Origin: Pleionea sediminis
Lineage (GTDB): Bacteria; Pseudomonadota; Gammaproteobacteria; Enterobacterales; Kangiellaceae
Direction of reading: 5' to 3'
NCBI RefSeq assembly: GCF_007570825.1
Contig: NZ_SUNB01000009.1
Span: forward strand, 114,556-178,555
Length of the DNA: 64,000 nt
Position numbers and translations under genes: made by a program. Below, in pieces: positions 36,620 to 45,708 of the stretch (position 1 is its first letter; the number at the start of each line of letters is the position of its first letter). The notes under the pieces were generated by a model. That model searched no databases, had not been told where the DNA came from, and saw only the letters and a list, made by a program, of their open reading frames with translations.

Positions 36620-37080
36620 TACACGGGGTTGAGTAGTTCTGATTGCTGTAACTTCTTGTCTGCATGTATTTGTAATTTATTGATCAACTCCAAGAAAATC
36701 GCGGCTTCTCCTTCGGTCAGTGGACTACGATATTCTTTATCGCTTGCTTTCAACTGCGGTAGCCGCTCGGTAAATTCTTGTTGACCGACCTGGGTTAATC
36801 TCAGTAGCGTACTGCGTTTATCTTCTGGGTGCGCTTTTCGATATATAAGCTTTTGTTTTTCAAGTGACTGACATGCTCGGGTTACAGTCGCTTTGTCCAT
36901 TCCTGTCATCTCGACAATCATACTGGCAGTCGCCTTCTCGGAGACACCGATGATTACCAAAACTCGCCAATCGCGTGGAGACATGGAACTATTGGCGACA
37001 AATGTTTCACTGGTCGTTCTTTTTATCGTGTTACTCAGAACAGCGATCCGAAAAGGCAAGTGGTTAGATAGATCAATCAT
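36619..37080 (-). CDS. MarR family transcriptional regulator
   Basis: A 153-residue winged-helix repressor: dimerisation helices at both ends, recognition region SEKATASMIVEMTGMDKATVTRA (about 48-70) and the wing with HPEDKRSTLLRLT (about 88-100). It lies directly upstream of the AhpD-like gene on the same strand, and site B is at 37117-37130 before its start. Ligand unknown; redox or phenolic sensing is plausible. Confidence 0.9.
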   Translation of the reverse strand: MIDLSNHLPFRIAVLSNTIKRTTSETFVANSSMSPRDWRVLVIIGVSEKATASMIVEMTGMDKATVTRACQSLEKQKLIYRKAHPEDKRSTLLRLTQVGQQEFTERLPQLKASDKEYRSPLTEGEAAIFLELINKLQIHADKKLQQSELLNPV

Positions 37081-37116
37081 TTCGTTTGTTTTTAGAGTAT
37101 TTTAATACGCAATATA

Positions 37117-37130
37117 GTTGAAAGTGAAAC
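37117..37130. promoter_or_regulatory. MarR operator candidate B
   Basis: GTTGAAAGTGAAAC, about 37 bases before the marR start codon. It differs from site A at two positions only, both in the left arm. It supports autoregulation. Confidence 0.55.
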
Positions 37131-37332
37131 TAAAAGTCCATCTTTGAAGTGTATTTTAAGAAGCTTTTGATTTTAATGCTCGTGTTTGACTCGCATTTGC
37201 GCATGTAAAATTGGAAGTGGAGAGTATTGATTGTGAAAGCAGATTTTTTGAAGAAGTCGGACCTTTAAGTGTACAGGTGTAAGCTGAGTGTGTATCATCT
37301 ACTTTGGCTTGTACTGGGAATGTGAGGTTTTG

Positions 37333-37962
37333 ATGATTAAAAATAGCGATTATTCAAAGACGGAAGAGAGGCTGAATGTTATTACTCATGGCATTGGGTT
37401 TGTCGTCGCTATTGTTGGACTGGTCTTTTTAGTGCTGCGAGCTGACGGTGCTATGGCAATTGCGAGCGTTAGCGTTTACGGAGCAACGTTGGTTTTCATG
37501 CTGTTAGCATCGACTCTGTACCATGCGATTACTCATCATGAGATAAGACCACAATTAAAACTTCTTGATCATTCTGCCATTTATTTGCTAATTGCGGGTA
37601 CTTACACGCCGTTTATGTTGGTAGCTTTGGATGACTGGGTTGGAATTGCTGGCGCAATTATTATTTGGGCACTTGCATTTTCTGGTTTGATCTTTAAGTG
37701 GGTCGCCAAACATAAATTTCCAAAAGTCTCGCTGGCGCTCTATTTATTAATGGGATGGCTGGTCGTCGTACTCATTTATCCGTTGTACAAAAACGTGGAT
37801 GGAGGCGGTTTATGGCTCTTATTCGCGGGCGGTATTTGTTTTAGTGTCGGTGCTGCATTTTATGCCGCGAAACATTTGAGGTTCACTCACGCTATTTGGC
37901 ATGGATTCGTTTTGGCTGGTTGCACCTGCCACTTTTTATCCATTTATCTTTTTGTGATTTAA
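37333..37962 (+). CDS. trhA: Hemolysin III / TrhA family membrane protein
   Basis: A protein of 209 residues when started at ATG 37333, with GAGG 6 bases upstream; a longer start at 37288 lacks an SD. Seven hydrophobic helices, ERLNVITHGIGF at the N-terminus, STLYHA (about 59) and the C-terminal FTHAIWHGFVLAG are the conserved His-containing blocks of the YqfA/hemolysin III (PAQR-like) family. Inner membrane; linked in E. coli to membrane energetics, exact role open. Single gene. Confidence 0.9.
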   Translation: MIKNSDYSKTEERLNVITHGIGFVVAIVGLVFLVLRADGAMAIASVSVYGATLVFMLLASTLYHAITHHEIRPQLKLLDHSAIYLLIAGTYTPFMLVALDDWVGIAGAIIIWALAFSGLIFKWVAKHKFPKVSLALYLLMGWLVVVLIYPLYKNVDGGGLWLLFAGGICFSVGAAFYAAKHLRFTHAIWHGFVLAGCTCHFLSIYLFVI

Positions 37963-38016
37963 GTTTGTTGTTTGGTTGAAGTCCGATGACCATTAAATTA
38001 TTGATCTTTTGAGCCG

Positions 38017-38367
38017 TTACTCTTCACAGTATTGATAGTCAACTTGCTGTCTTGTCTCGATGCCATCATCGTCTATTTCAACCCAGTGACATGTACCGTC
38101 TTTGGTAATTAAATAATACTGATCTCCCGGTGTTTTGGGTAAATCGTCATTTTCTCGTTCCCGATAGATCATGGAATTGATTGCATGGCCAATGATTGCA
38201 CCGGCAATAAGTGCTCCAATTACTCGAGAGGGTTTACCATGAACGTGTCCGTGAACATGAACACCCGAATGGTGATAGCCATATCCATGGCGTGCATGGA
38301 TACTGCAGCCAGTCACGAAAAGAATGAGTATAAATGCGCTAGTCAGCTTGATAATTGTTTGTACTTT
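38017..38367 (-). CDS. His-rich small lipoprotein
   Basis: A protein of 116 residues when started at ATG 38367. Signal peptide with lipobox FVTGC (Cys about 22), then a His-rich stretch (HARHGYGYHHSGVHVHGHVH), a hydrophobic glycine-zipper-like patch (IGALIAGAIIGHAI) and a C-terminal WVEIDDDGIE part. The His cluster could bind metal. Its 5' leader has an 11-bp inverted repeat. Confidence 0.7.
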   Translation of the reverse strand, partial: KVQTIIKLTSAFILILFVTGCSIHARHGYGYHHSGVHVHGHVHGKPSRVIGALIAGAIIGHAINSMIYRERENDDLPKTPGDQYYLITKDGTCHWVEIDDDGIETRQQVDYQYCEE

Positions 38368-38379
38368 CATAGGACCGGA

Positions 38380-38444
38380 GATTTTGGGTTGAGTATAGTG
38401 CTTATTATAGAAGGGTTTGCTGAACACAAACTGAACCCAAAATC
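38380..38444. repeat. Inverted repeat in the leader of the lipoprotein gene
   Basis: GATTTTGGGTT (38380-38390) and AACCCAAAATC (38434-38444) are exact reverse complements with 43 bases between. They would fold in the 5' leader RNA, 12 bases before the start codon, and could control translation. Confidence 0.55.
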
Positions 38445-38505
38445 ATTCATTCCGGCTCTTTAGAAGCGGGAAAGATTTGTGGTTGAAGATTAATTTTGCC
38501 CAATT

Positions 38506-38874
38506 TTAGGGCATTTGAATTTTACTTCCGCCTTGAGCTTCTCCTGGTACAACAATGGATGAAGCCTGTTGGCGGCGCATTTCTTTGAGCTCTTCCATTG
38601 TCTTTTCCAGAGCTTCTTTTGCGCCCTCTGCGAACTGGTTTACCGCTTCTTTCAGGTTGTCGACCTCAAGTTCGAAATGCAAGGGAAGTGCTCCGGCAGG
38701 TGTCATTACCTGAGTTTGCCCCAAATATTGAACTTTTCTTGATGTATCGGTGTTTCCTTCAGAGTCAATAGGCGTAAGAATTCGAATTGAGCCTACTTTT
38801 TGATCAGTAAATACTTGTTCTTGATAAAGATTTTCCGAATCCATGCTCATATCAGGTAAACTGTCTTGATTCAT
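38506..38874 (-). CDS. Conserved cytoplasmic protein of unknown function
   Basis: A 122-residue acidic soluble protein. The N-terminal half is beta-like (VGSIRILTPIDSEG, then KVQYLGQTQVMTPAGALPL) and the C-terminal half a charged amphipathic helix (about 70-105), with a Gly/Ser tail. No signal peptide. I do not recognise a named family. Confidence 0.7.
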   Translation of the reverse strand: MNQDSLPDMSMDSENLYQEQVFTDQKVGSIRILTPIDSEGNTDTSRKVQYLGQTQVMTPAGALPLHFELEVDNLKEAVNQFAEGAKEALEKTMEELKEMRRQQASSIVVPGEAQGGSKIQMP

Positions 38875-39043
38875 TATTTTGTTCCTAGAGTTGATTAATT
38901 TCTCCCGATTATATCAAAGTGACACGCCGTTTTGGGGCAATTTGTGGATTCAATAAAAACCTTATTCTCATCAGGTTGGAGCAGTTGAATACAACAAATT
39001 CATTAAACTAGCGGCGCCTAATGACTTTTAACTGAGACTGATT

Positions 39044-40126
39044 ATGCCGTATGCAGAAATTACTGGTTGGGGAAAATGTATGCCCCCGGCTATTTTAACC
39101 AACAAGGACTTGGCGACGTTTATTGAAACGAGTGATGAATGGATTCATTCACGTACAGGCATGCGTGAGCGACGCATCTCACATGTAACGGTGGATGAGC
39201 TCGGATACGTGGCAGCTGAACGGGCTTTGGCTTGTGCGGGCTTAGAAGCGGAAGATATTGACGGTATTTTATTTGGTACGACAACGCCAACCAAGCTAGC
39301 ACCCAATTGTGCATCTTATGTGCAAAAAAAATTAGGGAACTCTTCTGCCGCAGCAATGGATATCAACAGTGCGTGTTGTAGTTTCCTATTTTCATTGAGT
39401 AATGCGACAGCATTAATTCGTAACAATATGATGAAGCGCGTTCTGGTGATCGGGGCTGAGCGATTATCCTGGGCATTAGACTGGAAAAATCGAAATGTTT
39501 CGGTACTGTTTGGTGATGGTGCTGGTGCCGTTGTAGTCGAGGCAACGGAAGAGCCGTTGGGGGTGCTATCGAGCAAAATGGGGTGTTATGGAGATGCTCG
39601 CGAAACTCTGGCAATTGAAAACTTTGGCTCGGGTTCCGATCGTACTTTGGATTCCTACGCACACATTACCTGGAATTTTGATGGGCAGGAAATTTTTAAA
39701 CGTGCTACCAGAGGAATGGTAACCGCCACTGAAGAAGCTCTTCAACAAGCAAACGTAACTAAAGAAGAAGTGGATGTAGTAGTACCGCATCAAGCGAACC
39801 TACGAATTATTGAAGCTGTTGCCAAACGGTTAGAAACACCAATGGAGAAAGTTATGGTGAATGTTGACCGATACGCCAATACGTCAGCGGCGACAATTCC
39901 TGTCGCATTATGTGAGGCGGTGGAAGAGGGCTTAATTCAACCAGGAAATGGTGTTGCGTTACCGGCCTTCGGAGCTGGACTCACGTGGGGCGCAGCCTAT
40001 TTGAGATGGGGCAACCGTGTGACACCTAAGCGGCTGTCTGACGTGCAACTTCCTGAAAACTCAAAAACGGCACTCGAAATCATTGAGCCCTACTTGTCAA
40101 TTGCGAACAAGTTTCATCGCGAATAA
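39044..40126 (+). CDS. 3-oxoacyl-ACP synthase III family protein
   Basis: A 360-residue thiolase-fold enzyme of the FabH family, which condenses an acyl-CoA with malonyl-ACP. The triad is complete: Cys111 (INSACCSF), His249 (PHQAN) and Asn279 (YANTSAA), near E. coli FabH 112/244/274. ETSDEWIHSRTGMRER at the N-terminus and FGDGAGAVVVE are family blocks. It stands alone, outside a fab cluster, and has an extra C-terminal ~30 residues, so it may be a specialised FabH paralogue. A strong terminator follows. Confidence 0.88.
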   Translation: MPYAEITGWGKCMPPAILTNKDLATFIETSDEWIHSRTGMRERRISHVTVDELGYVAAERALACAGLEAEDIDGILFGTTTPTKLAPNCASYVQKKLGNSSAAAMDINSACCSFLFSLSNATALIRNNMMKRVLVIGAERLSWALDWKNRNVSVLFGDGAGAVVVEATEEPLGVLSSKMGCYGDARETLAIENFGSGSDRTLDSYAHITWNFDGQEIFKRATRGMVTATEEALQQANVTKEEVDVVVPHQANLRIIEAVAKRLETPMEKVMVNVDRYANTSAATIPVALCEAVEEGLIQPGNGVALPAFGAGLTWGAAYLRWGNRVTPKRLSDVQLPENSKTALEIIEPYLSIANKFHRE

Positions 40127-40152
40127 AAAGGCAGTCATTAGACTGCCTTTTT
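40125..40152. terminator. Bidirectional terminator after the KAS III gene
   Basis: Stem AAAAAGGCAGTC/GACTGCCTTTTT with ATTA loop. It serves the converging slyD as well. Confidence 0.92.
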
Positions 40153-40214
40153 ATGTGACACCGGCGAGATTTGGTCGTGCCGTTAAATTCTCGCCATTAG
40201 CTCACGATGCGAAA

Positions 40215-40697
40215 TTAGTGTTGGTGACCACCAGCACCGTGTGCATGACCGTGTGATAACTCTTCTTCTGTTGCATCACGAACTTCAACTACCTCGACGT
40301 TGAAGTTTAATGTTTGACCAGCTAGTGGATGATTGCCATCAACAGTTACTTTTTCTTCGCTAACTTCTTTGATAACGACATTGACTGGACCTTGCTCTGA
40401 TTGAGCTTGAAAATTCATGCCGACTTCCAGTTTATCAACTCCTTCAAATGCAGAACGAGGAACATCTTGAATGAGTTCTTCAATGACTTCACCGTAAGCT
40501 TCTGCAGGAGCAATGGTTGCTTCTACTTTATCGCCAATTGCTTTGCCTTCGAGGGCATTTTCCAGTCCAGGAATAATATTTCTGTGGCCTTGCATATACA
40601 ATAATGGATCGCGGCCTTCAGACGAGTCGATGACATCACCATCCGAATTCTTAACTGTATAGTGCATTGAAACGACTTTATCTTTAGTAATATTCAT
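40215..40697 (-). CDS. slyD: FKBP-type peptidyl-prolyl isomerase SlyD
   Basis: A 160-residue cytoplasmic proline isomerase/chaperone. FKBP core (VVSMHYTVKNSDGDVIDSS, GHRNIIPGLENALEG), an inserted flap domain (about 70-128) and a short His-rich tail HGHAHGAGGHQH, the metal-binding (nickel) end typical of SlyD though shorter than in E. coli. Confidence 0.93.
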   Translation of the reverse strand: MNITKDKVVSMHYTVKNSDGDVIDSSEGRDPLLYMQGHRNIIPGLENALEGKAIGDKVEATIAPAEAYGEVIEELIQDVPRSAFEGVDKLEVGMNFQAQSEQGPVNVVIKEVSEEKVTVDGNHPLAGQTLNFNVEVVEVRDATEEELSHGHAHGAGGHQH

Positions 40698-41003
40698 ATA
40701 AAAAATCTTCTATCTAGATTGAGGTTAAAAGGCGGGATGAAGTCCCATTATGAAGCAAATCAAGCTCGATTAAAACCCCGCACCGGGTTGGTGGACGACG
40801 TTGGAGTATAAAAAACAGTCAGGAAAGAGAGGTGGACTTTGGCAAGACAGTATTTTGGACTCCCGTGAATTCTTATTGATTTATGAGATTGGAGCAAAAC
40901 GCGTTATGTGTATTATTGTAGAAAGCTCATTATTTTGAACCACTGCTTTCGCATGATTTTCTTTAGTTTTGATGATAAAGCACTGTATGAAGATATTGAA
41001 CAA
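40698..41003. other. Intergenic stretch
   Basis: Between slyD and the end of the DUF748 gene. It must contain the slyD promoter; no gene or clear structure is seen. A plus-strand frame at 40908-41111 runs into the DUF748 gene and looks accidental. Confidence 0.4.
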
Positions 41004-43451
41004 TTATATCGAGATCGTAACTTTACCCACTTTTTCAACCATTGTGCTGACTTTAATATTGCAGCTGAGAATTTGATTTTGTGGAACACTGTAATCGTTT
41101 TTCAAAGATGAGATGACATTGGCTTGTCTTTGTTTGGCAAGTTCATGGAGTTTGGATCTTTGCTCTTCACTCAAGTTTTCTTTTTGAAGCGATGATCGTT
41201 TAGACTTTTCCTCTGGCGATGTTTCTGATGCTGGATTCGAGTCTTCAGTATTCGGTAAGTCCATGAGGCTGACTTTTCCGCAAAAAACAATTGAAATTTG
41301 AGGCTTTTGACGGGTTAATTGAGCGATTTCCTCTAATTGGTTTTTATGTTCTGATGTGAGTAAAGCTTCTCCGGGAGAAAACACAATGGGATCAAAATTG
41401 AGCCCTGTGGCGAGGTCTATTAAGCCATTTGCGAGTGTTAATAACCCAAAAGGAGAGTACTGATAAACAATGGCTGCTTTGATCGCTTTAACAGTGACCG
41501 TTGATATGACGTCGGCTACCGAAAAATTGGGTGAGTCAGCATCACCGTGAATGGGAATTTCCAGTTTAATTTCATCGTCATTATTTTCCAATAATGTCAA
41601 AGCTGTTGACAAGGGAACGCCTAATTCAGCATTGAGTGCATGCTCTTCGTGATCTTCTAAATCGCTCAGCTCAAACTTTGATGTTTTTAACTTAAACTCA
41701 CTATCAATTTTTCCAGATTGAATTTTAATATCGCCATTGATATTCATATGCCCCTGATCAATGCGGTAGCCGAGGTAGCGTATTGCGTAAGCTGAAAAGG
41801 GAACTAAATCAAGAGCAGAGAGCTTTAGTTTGGCTAAAACGTCAGGAATAGTTTGTTGATCTAACTTGACTTCTCCTTCACTTTCTAAAAGCCCGGCATC
41901 ATTAATTAACATTTTAAGTTGGTAATTAAATGGTGCTTTTTGATTGTTAATATTTGAACTGGTTAAATTTAATTTTGACAATTCAATTTGAGGCTCTTGC
42001 GACAAGCTTTTATCTTTTATTCGAATTGAGTTTTCAGTTGTTACTTTAAGTTCTGCGATGTTGAATTTAAATGCTGATTTTTCGCCAGGTTGAGTCGTCT
42101 TTTGGGGCTCGTCAGCTTGATTGTTGTCGGCTTTGGTGTTGTTTTCTTGGTTATTTTCAGATTCTGCGATTGTTTGGGTTTCTAATTTATTGATTTGTGA
42201 AAACCACTGACTGAAGTTGTTGGTTCCATTTGAATGTGGTTCAAAGTAAATGTTGATTCCATTTTGAATAATAGAATCAAGATTAATCGATTTGTCGTTT
42301 AAATTGAGTGAAGAAAGTTGAATGGATTCTGAAATAAGATCAAAGTTTAGAGCTTCATCTTGCTGGCTTTCGAATGCTTTGAGCTGCGAAATTAAAAGTT
42401 TGTCGAATAAAATTCCGTCGGGAGAAAAGTTGAATTGCTTCAGCTCAATAGAAGAAATTTGACTTAGGTATCCAAGTGATTGTCGACTGGCTTTACTCGG
42501 CTTTTGAGTAAGAATATCAACCTGTTCTATTTCTAAGGACTTTAAGTCTACTGTCGTTTGATCGGTTAATGCCTGGAGATTTAATACTGAAAATTTGTCA
42601 AAGCGAAAACTGGGAATGGAAGATAGCTCGGTACTATGGTGCTCACGGTGATTCCCGAAAATGACATCATTCCAAAAAAGACTTGAGACTGCAAAGCGAT
42701 TGGGAGTAATGTCGATAGATTGAAGAGATAAAGCACCGTGTGAATAAAGTGATTCAGCATTATCTTCGTTAAATAACTTTATATCAACATTGTTAAGGTT
42801 GAATTGGCCGGTAATATGGGTGGCTGATGGATCGAGGGTACTTAAGGATGCTAAGCCTTGCCAGTTAAGTGTTAGTTTTGTGCAAATTTTATTACTTTTA
42901 TTAAGTGTTAATGAAGACTGAGTTATTAATTCTTGAATGGCTTTTTCATCATTGAGACATAACGACAGGTCTGTTAAAGAAAGGTTAACCAGTCGAATCA
43001 TCCATTCCGATGGCTTTTCATTTTCCTTTGATGGCACCGAAGGCTGTTTTTTGGAATCATCTTGCGATGTATCAATAACAAATGGTCCTATTTGTTGTGG
43101 TATTTTTTGATCACTCACTAAGTCGAGTTTAAAACCGTTAAGTTCTGCATTATCTATGATAACTTTATTACTAAACAAAGGCCGCCATTGCCAATCGATT
43201 AAAAGGTTATTCAGATTGAGTTCGGCTTCATTCTGACTGGACTGTAAACCACTTATTTCAATCGTTGACTGCCAAAGTGACACATCGATATTTTCAATCT
43301 TTACAGTCGCACCTTGTTTCTCAAAAGAAGAGACGATCACATAGTGTACGATTTGTGAAGTAAGACTCAGTAGAATAAGAAGCACGAATAGCAAACCAAT
43401 GAAAAATGTTTTGAAGGGATGCTTTTTTATTTTGGCGACCAGTGAGTCCAT
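41004..43451 (-). CDS. DUF748 / AsmA-like envelope protein
   Basis: An 815-residue protein with one N-terminal membrane helix (about 15-35) and a long periplasmic part made of repeated beta units such as NLNNLLIDWQWRPLFSNKV, the pattern of DUF748/AsmA-like proteins. A low-complexity Gln/Asn/Glu linker lies near 425-455. A C-terminal segment (about 680-815, PGEALLTSEHKNQLEEIAQL) resembles the OmpA-like end of DUF748 members. AsmA-type proteins act in envelope lipid homeostasis; that role is inferred here. Single gene. Confidence 0.85.
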   Translation of the reverse strand: MDSLVAKIKKHPFKTFFIGLLFVLLILLSLTSQIVHYVIVSSFEKQGATVKIENIDVSLWQSTIEISGLQSSQNEAELNLNNLLIDWQWRPLFSNKVIIDNAELNGFKLDLVSDQKIPQQIGPFVIDTSQDDSKKQPSVPSKENEKPSEWMIRLVNLSLTDLSLCLNDEKAIQELITQSSLTLNKSNKICTKLTLNWQGLASLSTLDPSATHITGQFNLNNVDIKLFNEDNAESLYSHGALSLQSIDITPNRFAVSSLFWNDVIFGNHREHHSTELSSIPSFRFDKFSVLNLQALTDQTTVDLKSLEIEQVDILTQKPSKASRQSLGYLSQISSIELKQFNFSPDGILFDKLLISQLKAFESQQDEALNFDLISESIQLSSLNLNDKSINLDSIIQNGINIYFEPHSNGTNNFSQWFSQINKLETQTIAESENNQENNTKADNNQADEPQKTTQPGEKSAFKFNIAELKVTTENSIRIKDKSLSQEPQIELSKLNLTSSNINNQKAPFNYQLKMLINDAGLLESEGEVKLDQQTIPDVLAKLKLSALDLVPFSAYAIRYLGYRIDQGHMNINGDIKIQSGKIDSEFKLKTSKFELSDLEDHEEHALNAELGVPLSTALTLLENNDDEIKLEIPIHGDADSPNFSVADVISTVTVKAIKAAIVYQYSPFGLLTLANGLIDLATGLNFDPIVFSPGEALLTSEHKNQLEEIAQLTRQKPQISIVFCGKVSLMDLPNTEDSNPASETSPEEKSKRSSLQKENLSEEQRSKLHELAKQRQANVISSLKNDYSVPQNQILSCNIKVSTMVEKVGKVTISI

Positions 43452-43654
43452 TGCAAAAAGTCTCTTTAATATCGAGCGTTTGGTTTAAAAATTAGTAATG
43501 CTAAGTGTATGTTAAAAAAACGTTAAATTCATGCGATTTAACCATCGGTATATTAATTGACTAAAATTTGAATGCCTATCCGTTTATTCCTAATTGGTAT
43601 TATCCTGGAATGGGAATCTTGATAATCTGATAACTCAACTGGCAGGAGATAGTT

Positions 43655-44410
43655 TTGGCAAAAGTTTTAGTCTTTCAGCATGTTCCATATGAACCTTTGG
43701 GGACACTTGATGCATTGCTAAGAGCACAGAAACATCGAGTTCGATACGTTAATTTTGGTCGTCACCCTGATGCTCAGCCTGACGTGGCCAGTTATGACGC
43801 ACTGATTGTTCTAGGCGGGCCGATGAATATCGGGCAGGAAGTTAGCTATCCACATTTGAATACCGAAAAGGAGTGTATTCGCCAGGCGATTGAACAAGAG
43901 ATGCCTGTGTTGGGCATTTGTTTGGGTGCACAGTTACTAGCTGCTGCTTTCGGAGCTCGAGTATATCCTGCTCCTGAACGAGAAATTGGTTGGTATCCAA
44001 TGAAACAAACGAACTTGGGAAAGCAAGATTCTATTATTGGTGAGTTTGAGGCTTTAACGGACGTCTTTCAGTGGCATGGACATACTTTTGAATTGCCTAA
44101 AGAAGGAGAGTTATTACTTTCTGGTGAGGGGTGCCGAAATCAGGCTTTTCGTATCGGCAATAATGTTTATGGCTTTCAGTTTCACTTAGAAGCTAATCGG
44201 GCATTAATTCGTCGTTGGTTGAATCTTCCTCAACACCAGCAAGAGCTTGGACTCGATAGAGCAACGCACCGGATTGAACAAATATGGAGAGAAACGACCG
44301 AGAAAATCGAGTCATCTTTACAATTGAGTGAACGTGTTTTTGGTGCATTCTTAGCGAAAATACCACAAGTTAACCGTCAGCGTATTCTCAGTCATCGCGA
44401 ATTTCAGTGA
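43655..44410 (+). CDS. Class I glutamine amidotransferase (GMP synthase-like)
   Basis: A 251-residue single-domain GATase. TTG start with AGGAG upstream. The nucleophile Cys is in LGICLGAQ (Cys about 89), and His/Glu in FQFHLEA (about 173-175); GGPMNI is the oxyanion strand. Stand-alone proteins of this type act as glutaminases or peptidases on gamma-glutamyl substrates; the actual substrate is unknown. The SD is suited to TTG, and no in-frame ATG lies near. Confidence 0.88.
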   Translation: MAKVLVFQHVPYEPLGTLDALLRAQKHRVRYVNFGRHPDAQPDVASYDALIVLGGPMNIGQEVSYPHLNTEKECIRQAIEQEMPVLGICLGAQLLAAAFGARVYPAPEREIGWYPMKQTNLGKQDSIIGEFEALTDVFQWHGHTFELPKEGELLLSGEGCRNQAFRIGNNVYGFQFHLEANRALIRRWLNLPQHQQELGLDRATHRIEQIWRETTEKIESSLQLSERVFGAFLAKIPQVNRQRILSHREFQ

Positions 44411-44493
44411 TTATAATTTCTAGCTCAAACCAGCGGTAACACTGAGCTTAGACTATACTTATAAAGAGAGAGTTGTCTGTAGGAGATTGACGG

Positions 44494-44844
44494 ATGATAG
44501 ATCAAAAATATTTAGATCAGCGTGATTTTGACCGATTCTCTTCGCCAGGAAAATCTTATACCTGTTATAAGATGGTCGAGATTGATGGCGAAGAAAAGAA
44601 GCATGCCAGTCCACTATCGGATTACTCATGCTCGGGCTTGCGAATTATTTGCCACGAACCGATTCCGGTTGGGCAGGTGTTGCAATTTGATGTCCATATT
44701 AATGATCTGCAGCATTATGAACTCTGGGGACAAATTCGCTGGTGTCTTGAAGTTGACGAAGTACCCACTTATCATGCAGGAGTATGGTTTGTCGAAAACG
44801 ACAGCTTAGACTTTGAAAAGTGGTCAAAAATTTGTGACCACTGA
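44494..44844 (+). CDS. PilZ domain protein
   Basis: A 116-residue single PilZ-type beta-barrel. AGGAG lies 8 bases before the ATG. SDYSCSGLRI fits the DxSxxG motif; the Arg-rich RxxxR motif is poorly kept (only FDRF near residue 13), so c-di-GMP binding is uncertain. First of two adjacent PilZ genes 33 bases apart. Confidence 0.8.
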   Translation: MIDQKYLDQRDFDRFSSPGKSYTCYKMVEIDGEEKKHASPLSDYSCSGLRIICHEPIPVGQVLQFDVHINDLQHYELWGQIRWCLEVDEVPTYHAGVWFVENDSLDFEKWSKICDH

Positions 44845-44877
44845 TAGTGAGTATAAATCGTTAGAAGGAATGAGTGC

Positions 44878-45231
44878 ATGGGGCATGAGGAATCTCGTAA
44901 AGAGCAACGTGTTGATAAACAAGAAACGGTATTTATTGAGATTCTGGCAACATCGGCAGAAAGTGATTCTGGGTTAGTCGTTAAATGTGCGACGCAAGAT
45001 ATTTCGAGAACCGGAATTAAAGTTAACTCAAACTTTCCAATCACGGTGGGCGCATACCTTGAGTTGCTTATTGATTTTGAAAGTACAGCAGCACGATTTC
45101 TTTTGACAGGTGAAGTAAAGTGGTGCCGCCAAATTGATTCTGAGCCCACCTATGAGTGTGGTTTTGAGCTTTTGGAAGCTGAACATTCTGATATTCAATT
45201 ATGGCAAGCACAATTTGATAATGTGACTTAA
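44878..45231 (+). CDS. PilZ domain protein (likely c-di-GMP binding)
   Basis: A 117-residue PilZ protein with both ligand motifs: RKEQR at about 7-11 and QDISRTGIKV (about 40-46). It resembles the preceding PilZ protein in its second half (GEVKWCRQIDSEPTYECGF versus GQIRWCLEVDEVPTYHAGV), so the two are probably tandem duplicates, of which only this one keeps RxxxR. Confidence 0.87.
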   Translation: MGHEESRKEQRVDKQETVFIEILATSAESDSGLVVKCATQDISRTGIKVNSNFPITVGAYLELLIDFESTAARFLLTGEVKWCRQIDSEPTYECGFELLEAEHSDIQLWQAQFDNVT

Positions 45232-45308
45232 TGCAAGGTAATTGGCGTTGCTTGGCAGTAGTGTAAATAGCATACTTCATTCATGTTCGATCGATATACT
45301 GTGGATTT

Positions 45309-45686
45309 ATGAAAAAGTTAACTCCGTTATTTGTTATTCTTGGTTTGATTATTGTAAGAGCGATTTACGTTCAAGTTGACCAGCCAGGCACTTGGGCAAG
45401 AACCTGGGATAATTTCAAAACCTCCCAATCGATTCTTCATTTTGGGAAGGATATTTTTTACGTATTATCAGGGAAACAAATTCGAGTGACTACTTTGCCT
45501 GCCGACGAGATGGAGCGGGTGATCTATCAATGGAAAAATGATGTAGGGGAAATACAAACCAGCTTTCAACGTCCTGTTGGTGTAAAAAACGTTAAAGAAA
45601 TACGGTTAGGCGATCTCGATATACAAACAGAAGAGTCAATGAGCGATAAAGAACGCCTGGAACTCGAAACTTACAAAGGTAACTAG
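45309..45686 (+). CDS. Single-pass membrane protein of unknown function
   Basis: A 125-residue protein with an N-terminal hydrophobic helix (about 5-21) and a periplasm-facing mixed domain (VTTLPADEMERVIYQWKN). No family recognised. The SD before the ATG is weak. Confidence 0.65.
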   Translation: MKKLTPLFVILGLIIVRAIYVQVDQPGTWARTWDNFKTSQSILHFGKDIFYVLSGKQIRVTTLPADEMERVIYQWKNDVGEIQTSFQRPVGVKNVKEIRLGDLDIQTEESMSDKERLELETYKGN

Positions 45687-45708
45687 TTAACGTTATTTTA
45701 AGCAAAGA

